DNA of 8,367 bases from an uncultured Acidobacteriota bacterium (GTDB taxonomy: Bacteria > Acidobacteriota > JAAYUB01). Below are positions 6,097-8,367 of the stretch, piece after piece. The notes under the pieces are model-generated. The model had not been told where the DNA came from. It searched no databases and saw nothing but the letters and a program-made list of their open reading frames with translations. How positions within the stretch are numbered: position 1 is the stretch's first letter; each line of letters begins with the position of its first letter. The translations under genes and the position numbers were made by a program. The stretch lies in contig CALAMB010000068.1 in the NCBI GenBank assembly GCA_937925645.1, forward strand, positions 1 through 8,367. The letters are read 5' to 3'.

Positions 6097-6753
6097 TCAC
6101 TCAAAGACGCGCGCCGGTCCCACGGCCAGGCCAGGGAGCCCGTTCGCCAGGCCGGCCAGGCAAGCCGCCGAACCGACAGCGGCGGCACGCGGTTCATAGA
6201 CCACGAGGAGCGCCTCGCGGTGCTCGGCGTGAAGGACCACCCGGTGGTCGTCGGTGATGGGCGTGCCGAAGGGACCCTCGCGGTCGGCGAGCACCGGCTT
6301 GCCGTCCAGGTCCAGCTCGCCCTTGAAGCCGCGGACCACCTCTCCGGCGGCGCCGCGCCGCAGCACCAGCGGCGGATGCACCGTGTCGGGGCGCATGACG
6401 CAGGCCGGGCAGAGCGTGTCGATGGAGACCAGGTTGTTGAGGTCCACCAGCGGCTGGATCCGCGGCAGCGGGTCACCCTTGAGCACGCGCCGCACCAACG
6501 CTTCGGACGACGGCCGGTAACGCGACGGGCTCGTGCCGGCCGCCTTGAACAACTCGCGAAGCGCCGCCAGCACCGGGTCGGCGGTCGTGTCGCCGCCGGC
6601 GAAGCGATGGCGCAGGTCCGCCTCGGCCGCGGCGAGGCGGGCATCGAGGACGGCCCGGTCGAATGCTTCCCCAAGCGCCAGGTCGGCGAACACCAGCCGC
6701 CAGCCAGGCAGTTCCAGGCGGCACGCGAAATCCGGATCGCTCGCGCGGATCAT
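6097..6753 (-). CDS. Stand-alone B3/B4 tRNA-editing-like domain protein
   Basis: A 218-residue protein matching the B3/B4 domain, the fold that edits Tyr-tRNA(Phe) inside the beta subunit of phenylalanyl-tRNA synthetase. Diagnostic stretches are SRYRPSSEALVRRVLKG (77-93), PLVDLNNLVS (101-110) and the ADREGPFG...TDDHR region (157-171). No synthetase core is attached, and the length is normal for free-standing members. By family knowledge these may bind or deacylate tRNA or free amino acids; the role of the single-domain proteins is not settled. CPAC (115-118) is a local cysteine pair. The ATG at 6753 has GGAGG seven bases upstream (6761-6765), and only 13 bases separate it from the stop of the ROK gene, so translation is probably coupled. 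Its pairing with a sugar kinase is unexplained. Confidence 0.82.
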   Translation of the reverse strand: MIRASDPDFACRLELPGWRLVFADLALGEAFDRAVLDARLAAAEADLRHRFAGGDTTADPVLAALRELFKAAGTSPSRYRPSSEALVRRVLKGDPLPRIQPLVDLNNLVSIDTLCPACVMRPDTVHPPLVLRRGAAGEVVRGFKGELDLDGKPVLADREGPFGTPITDDHRVVLHAEHREALLVVYEPRAAAVGSAACLAGLANGLPGLAVGPARVFE

Positions 6754-6766
6754 GGGGCCGCCTCCG

Positions 6767-7690
6767 TCACGGCTGGTCGGGCAGGCAGGCGGCGCCGAGC
6801 GCCACCGCGTCGCCGCCCAGCACCGCCTGGGTCAGGGGAATGGTGTGGAGGATTCCCCGCAGCCGCTGCGCCACGAGGAACTCCCGGACTGAGTCGGCCA
6901 CCTGGGGCAGCTCGTGGACGACGGTGCCGCCCAGCAGCACCATCTCCGGATCGAACAGCGTGACCAGGTTGGTGACCAGCACCCGCAGGGCGAGAATCGC
7001 CTTATCCCAGATCTGGCGGGCCACCGGGTCGCCGTCGCTCATGGCCCGCCACACGCCGGAAAGGTTCTTGTCCGCCTCGGCGCATAGTCCGGACTTGGGG
7101 TGCGTGCGGCAGGCCCGGATCACCGTCTCGTTGATGAACCGGCCGCCGGCGTACGCCTCGAAGCAGCCGCGCCGGCCGCACCCGCACGCCCGGCCGCCCG
7201 GGATGAAGAGCATGTGACCGGCTTCGGCGGCGATGCCCCGCGCGCCCCGCAGCAGGTGGCCGTGGGTGACGATCCCCGCGCCGATCCCCGTGCCGATGAA
7301 GAGCCCCACGACGTGCCGCACCCCCTTGGCGGCGCCGAACCGCGTCTCGCCCAGCACGCCGCAGTTCACGTCGTTGTCGAGGTGGATGGGCATGCCCAGG
7401 TCCCGCTGCAGTCGATGGCCCAGCGGGACGTTCTCCACCTGCAGGTTGGGCGCGTAGTGGATGTGCCCCGTCGCGTGGTCCACGAACGCGGCGATGCCGA
7501 TGCAGGCGGCCGCGGGCCGCTCCGGGGCCTCCCCGGTCAGTTTCTGAATCAGGTTCCGGATATCCTGGTACAGCTGTTCGGGGTCCTTCACCGCGCTCTT
7601 CTGCCGGACACGGTGCAAAACCCGGCCGGACTCTGTGCACAGCAGCCCCACCGTCTTGGTGGCTCCCACATCCAGGCCGATTCGGACCAT
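6767..7690 (-). CDS. ROK-family sugar kinase (glucokinase-like)
   Basis: A 307-residue ATP-dependent hexose kinase. The N terminus has the phosphate-binding motif GLDVGATKT (5-13) with no DNA-binding helix-turn-helix before it, so it is an enzyme and not a ROK repressor. D105-N106-D107 supplies the catalytic aspartate, GTGIGAGIV (133-141) the second nucleotide loop, and EAGH (156-159) with CGCGRRGCFE (169-178) the ROK zinc site (H159, C169, C171, C176) and sugar-contacting E178. The C terminus has VLLGG (251-255) and GGDAVALGAA. Length is typical. The ATG at 7690 follows a GGAGG/GAGG leader. It is the first gene of a two-gene operon with the B3/B4 protein. Glucose, N-acetylglucosamine or another hexose is possible; the substrate is not decided by sequence alone. 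Confidence 0.93.
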   Translation of the reverse strand: MVRIGLDVGATKTVGLLCTESGRVLHRVRQKSAVKDPEQLYQDIRNLIQKLTGEAPERPAAACIGIAAFVDHATGHIHYAPNLQVENVPLGHRLQRDLGMPIHLDNDVNCGVLGETRFGAAKGVRHVVGLFIGTGIGAGIVTHGHLLRGARGIAAEAGHMLFIPGGRACGCGRRGCFEAYAGGRFINETVIRACRTHPKSGLCAEADKNLSGVWRAMSDGDPVARQIWDKAILALRVLVTNLVTLFDPEMVLLGGTVVHELPQVADSVREFLVAQRLRGILHTIPLTQAVLGGDAVALGAACLPDQP

Positions 7691-7713
7691 GGCGCCTCAC
7701 CTCCGGCGGTTGT

Positions 7714-7733
7714 TGAAACGGGATACGGTTTCA
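7714..7733 (-). promoter_or_regulatory. Candidate operator (inverted repeat TGAAAC-N8-GTTTCA)
   Basis: A 20-base site, TGAAACCGTATCCCGTTTCA on the - strand, with perfect 6-base arms. It begins at the last base of the candidate -10 box and covers the expected transcription start of the ROK operon, the usual position for a repressor site. The arms resemble LacI-family half-sites, but the 8-base spacing is wider than theirs. No regulator gene is in view. Confidence 0.45.
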
Positions 7734-7762
7734 TTGTAGCCGCCCGGGGCCCCGCCGGGCAA
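7733..7762 (-). promoter_or_regulatory. Candidate promoter of the ROK-B3/B4 operon
   Basis: TTGCCC (7762-7757) and TACAAT (7738-7733) are separated by 18 bases, a fair sigma70-type match. Transcription would start near 7726, giving a leader of about 36 bases that contains the ribosome site. The spacer is almost pure G/C and holds an inverted repeat (GCCCGG at 7742-7747 with CCGGGC at 7755-7760), unusual for a spacer. Confidence 0.5.
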
Positions 7763-7787
7763 CGATTTCCTGCTGAGTTCGGACCGA

Positions 7788-7906
7788 TCCACCACAAAGT
7801 CACAAAGGGCACGAAGGGATCATTTAGTTTCATTGATCATTTGTCATTTTTCATTTAATGGTTATTGCTTATTGCTAATATTTTATTGGCTATTTGGAGT
7901 CGAGTC
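7788..7906. repeat. Right arm of the inverted repeat flanking the ROK operon
   Basis: The reverse complement of this segment aligns with 5967-6080. It opens on the gene side with bounding repeat copy f, continues with ATTTGTC-type heptads, then GGTTATT/GCTTATT-type heptads, and ends GGAGTCGAGTC. Confidence 0.88.
7789..7819 (+). repeat. 28-base bounding repeat, copy f
   Basis: A + strand copy (TCCACCACAAAGTCACAAAGG...) facing the ROK gene start about 100 bases to the left. It is the most divergent of the six clear copies. Any inverted partner to its right lies outside the window. Confidence 0.8.
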
Positions 7907-7922
7907 CGTATTTGCTGTTCAT

Positions 7923-8111
7923 GGGACCTGGGACCTGGGATCTGGGATCTGGGACCTGTGATCTGGGATCTGGGACTTGGGGACTGAAACCTGGAGACTG
8001 GAACCAGAGCTCTGGGAACAAGGAGCTGGGACCTTGGGCCTAGAACCCAAAACCTAGGACCAAGGACCTTGGACCAAGGATCTAGGACCCAGAACCCAGG
8101 ACCCAGGTCCG
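7923..8111. repeat. 27-unit heptad array (GGGACCT to AGGACCC)
   Basis: Twenty-seven consecutive 7-base units with no insertion or deletion, from GGGACCT at 7923 to AGGTCCG at 8105-8111. The first units are G-starting (GGGACCT, GGGATCT), the middle is degenerate (GAAACCT, GGAGACT, GAGCTCT), and the last ten are mostly A-starting (AGGACCA, AGGATCT, AGGACCC). Local palindromes such as CCAAGG-A-CCTTGG (8060-8072) can form small hairpins. No supported gene covers it. Confidence 0.95.
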
Positions 8112-8150
8112 AATTCCGATGTCCGATGTCCGAATTCCGATGTCCGGATA
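8109..8150. repeat. Heptad array (CCGAATT/CCGATGT)
   Basis: Six units: CCGAATT, CCGATGT, CCGATGT, CCGAATT, CCGATGT, CCGGATA. It joins the 27-unit array with a three-base overlap but is out of phase with it, so it is a separate array with a different seed. Confidence 0.9.
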
Positions 8151-8166
8151 TCGCATGGCGGGAACG

Positions 8167-8201
8167 AGCCTCGAGTCTCGAGCCTCGAGTCTCGAGCCTC
8201 G
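8167..8201. repeat. Heptad array (AGCCTCG/AGTCTCG alternating)
   Basis: Five units alternating AGCCTCG and AGTCTCG. It is the mirror counterpart of 5758-5785, introduced by CGGGAACG as at 1567. Confidence 0.92.
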
Positions 8202-8219
8202 ATTACGATTACGATTACT
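8202..8219. repeat. Hexad array (ATTACG)
   Basis: Three units ATTACG, ATTACG, ATTACT, directly abutting the heptads. It is the reverse complement of the CGTAAT array at 5715-5757 and the outermost module of the mirrored flanks. Confidence 0.85.
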
Positions 8220-8367
8220 CAGTTACTCCCGATTTTCTGCCAATATTTGGCAGGATTTTCGCCGCGCCATCGGACGGGTTGCCCACCCCATCATCGACCG
8301 CACCGTCTCTGCATGGCTCTTCGCTTTTTAGTGTGGGTAACGCTATACAAGTCCTGCACTCCTGGTT
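8220..8367. other. Unassigned tail with a 17-base hairpin
   Basis: No gene, RNA or repeat module seen elsewhere in the window is recognised here. One perfect stem is present: CTGCCAA (8237-8243), TAT loop, TTGGCAG (8247-8253), flanked on both sides by GATTTT. It might be a weak bidirectional terminator or simple palindrome. A short open frame on the + strand to 8331 is fed by repeat arrays and is not a credible gene. Confidence 0.4.

Noticed and set aside
6220..6963. 247-codon open frame on the + strand opposite the B3/B4 and ROK genes
   Set aside because: Composition is shadow-like, it spans the junction of two convincing - strand genes, and has no ribosome site.
7100..7858. 252-codon open frame on the + strand opposite the ROK gene
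   Set aside because: Antisense to the ROK zinc and nucleotide motifs, and it ends in the bounding repeat and AT-rich heptads.
8119..8331. 70-codon open frame on the + strand near the window end
   Set aside because: The first half is translated heptads and hexads; the rest has no ribosome site or recognisable motif.
1..8367. CRISPR array
   Set aside because: The repeats are either contiguous 6-8 base tandems or a dispersed 28-base element in both orientations. There are no regularly spaced identical repeats with unique spacers and no cas genes.

Overview
The window is GC-rich bacterial chromosome with seven protein genes that I can support. Gene islands (high GC, strong GGAGG-type ribosome sites) alternate with AT-richer intergenic islands built almost entirely of short tandem repeats. 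No rRNA, tRNA, CRISPR array, transposase or phage gene is visible. The gene content (ROK and PfkB sugar kinases, M20 peptidase, CreD-like membrane protein) fits a free-living heterotroph. From memory, intergenic repeats like these are frequent in uncultivated Acidobacteriota and Planctomycetes/Verrucomicrobia-type genomes. That is only a suggestion; the sequence does not fix the phylum.

Layout. 1-317: repeat island (octad array, heptad array, one copy of a ~28-base bounding repeat), then a + strand CreD-like inner-membrane protein (318-1553). 1554-1727: short convergent gap with two small heptad arrays. All remaining genes lie on the - strand. A two-gene unit (2878-1728) encodes a secreted protein with a calcium-loop-like motif and a small four-cysteine protein. 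2897-3108: promoter-like site, heptads and a strong hairpin. An M20 metallopeptidase/deacylase follows (4437-3109). 4438-4706: repeat island bounded by two inverted 28-base repeats. Then a PfkB sugar kinase (5651-4707). 5652-6096: large repeat island. A tight two-gene operon (7690-6097) encodes a ROK sugar kinase and a free-standing B3/B4 tRNA-editing-like domain, with a candidate promoter and operator upstream. 7691-8367: large repeat island with a 27-unit heptad array, and an unassigned tail.

How the genes may work together. The two kinases and the M20 enzyme could serve sugar or amino-sugar/peptide catabolism, but nothing ties them into one named pathway. They look like separate transcription units divided by repeat islands.

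The most unusual content is the intergenic DNA. Unrelated sequence units at about a dozen sites share a 7-base period. Every copy of the ~28-base repeat is oriented with its GTGGTGAA end facing the adjacent gene. The ROK-B3/B4 operon is flanked by mirror-image copies of the same repeat series, a layout resembling a foldback element.
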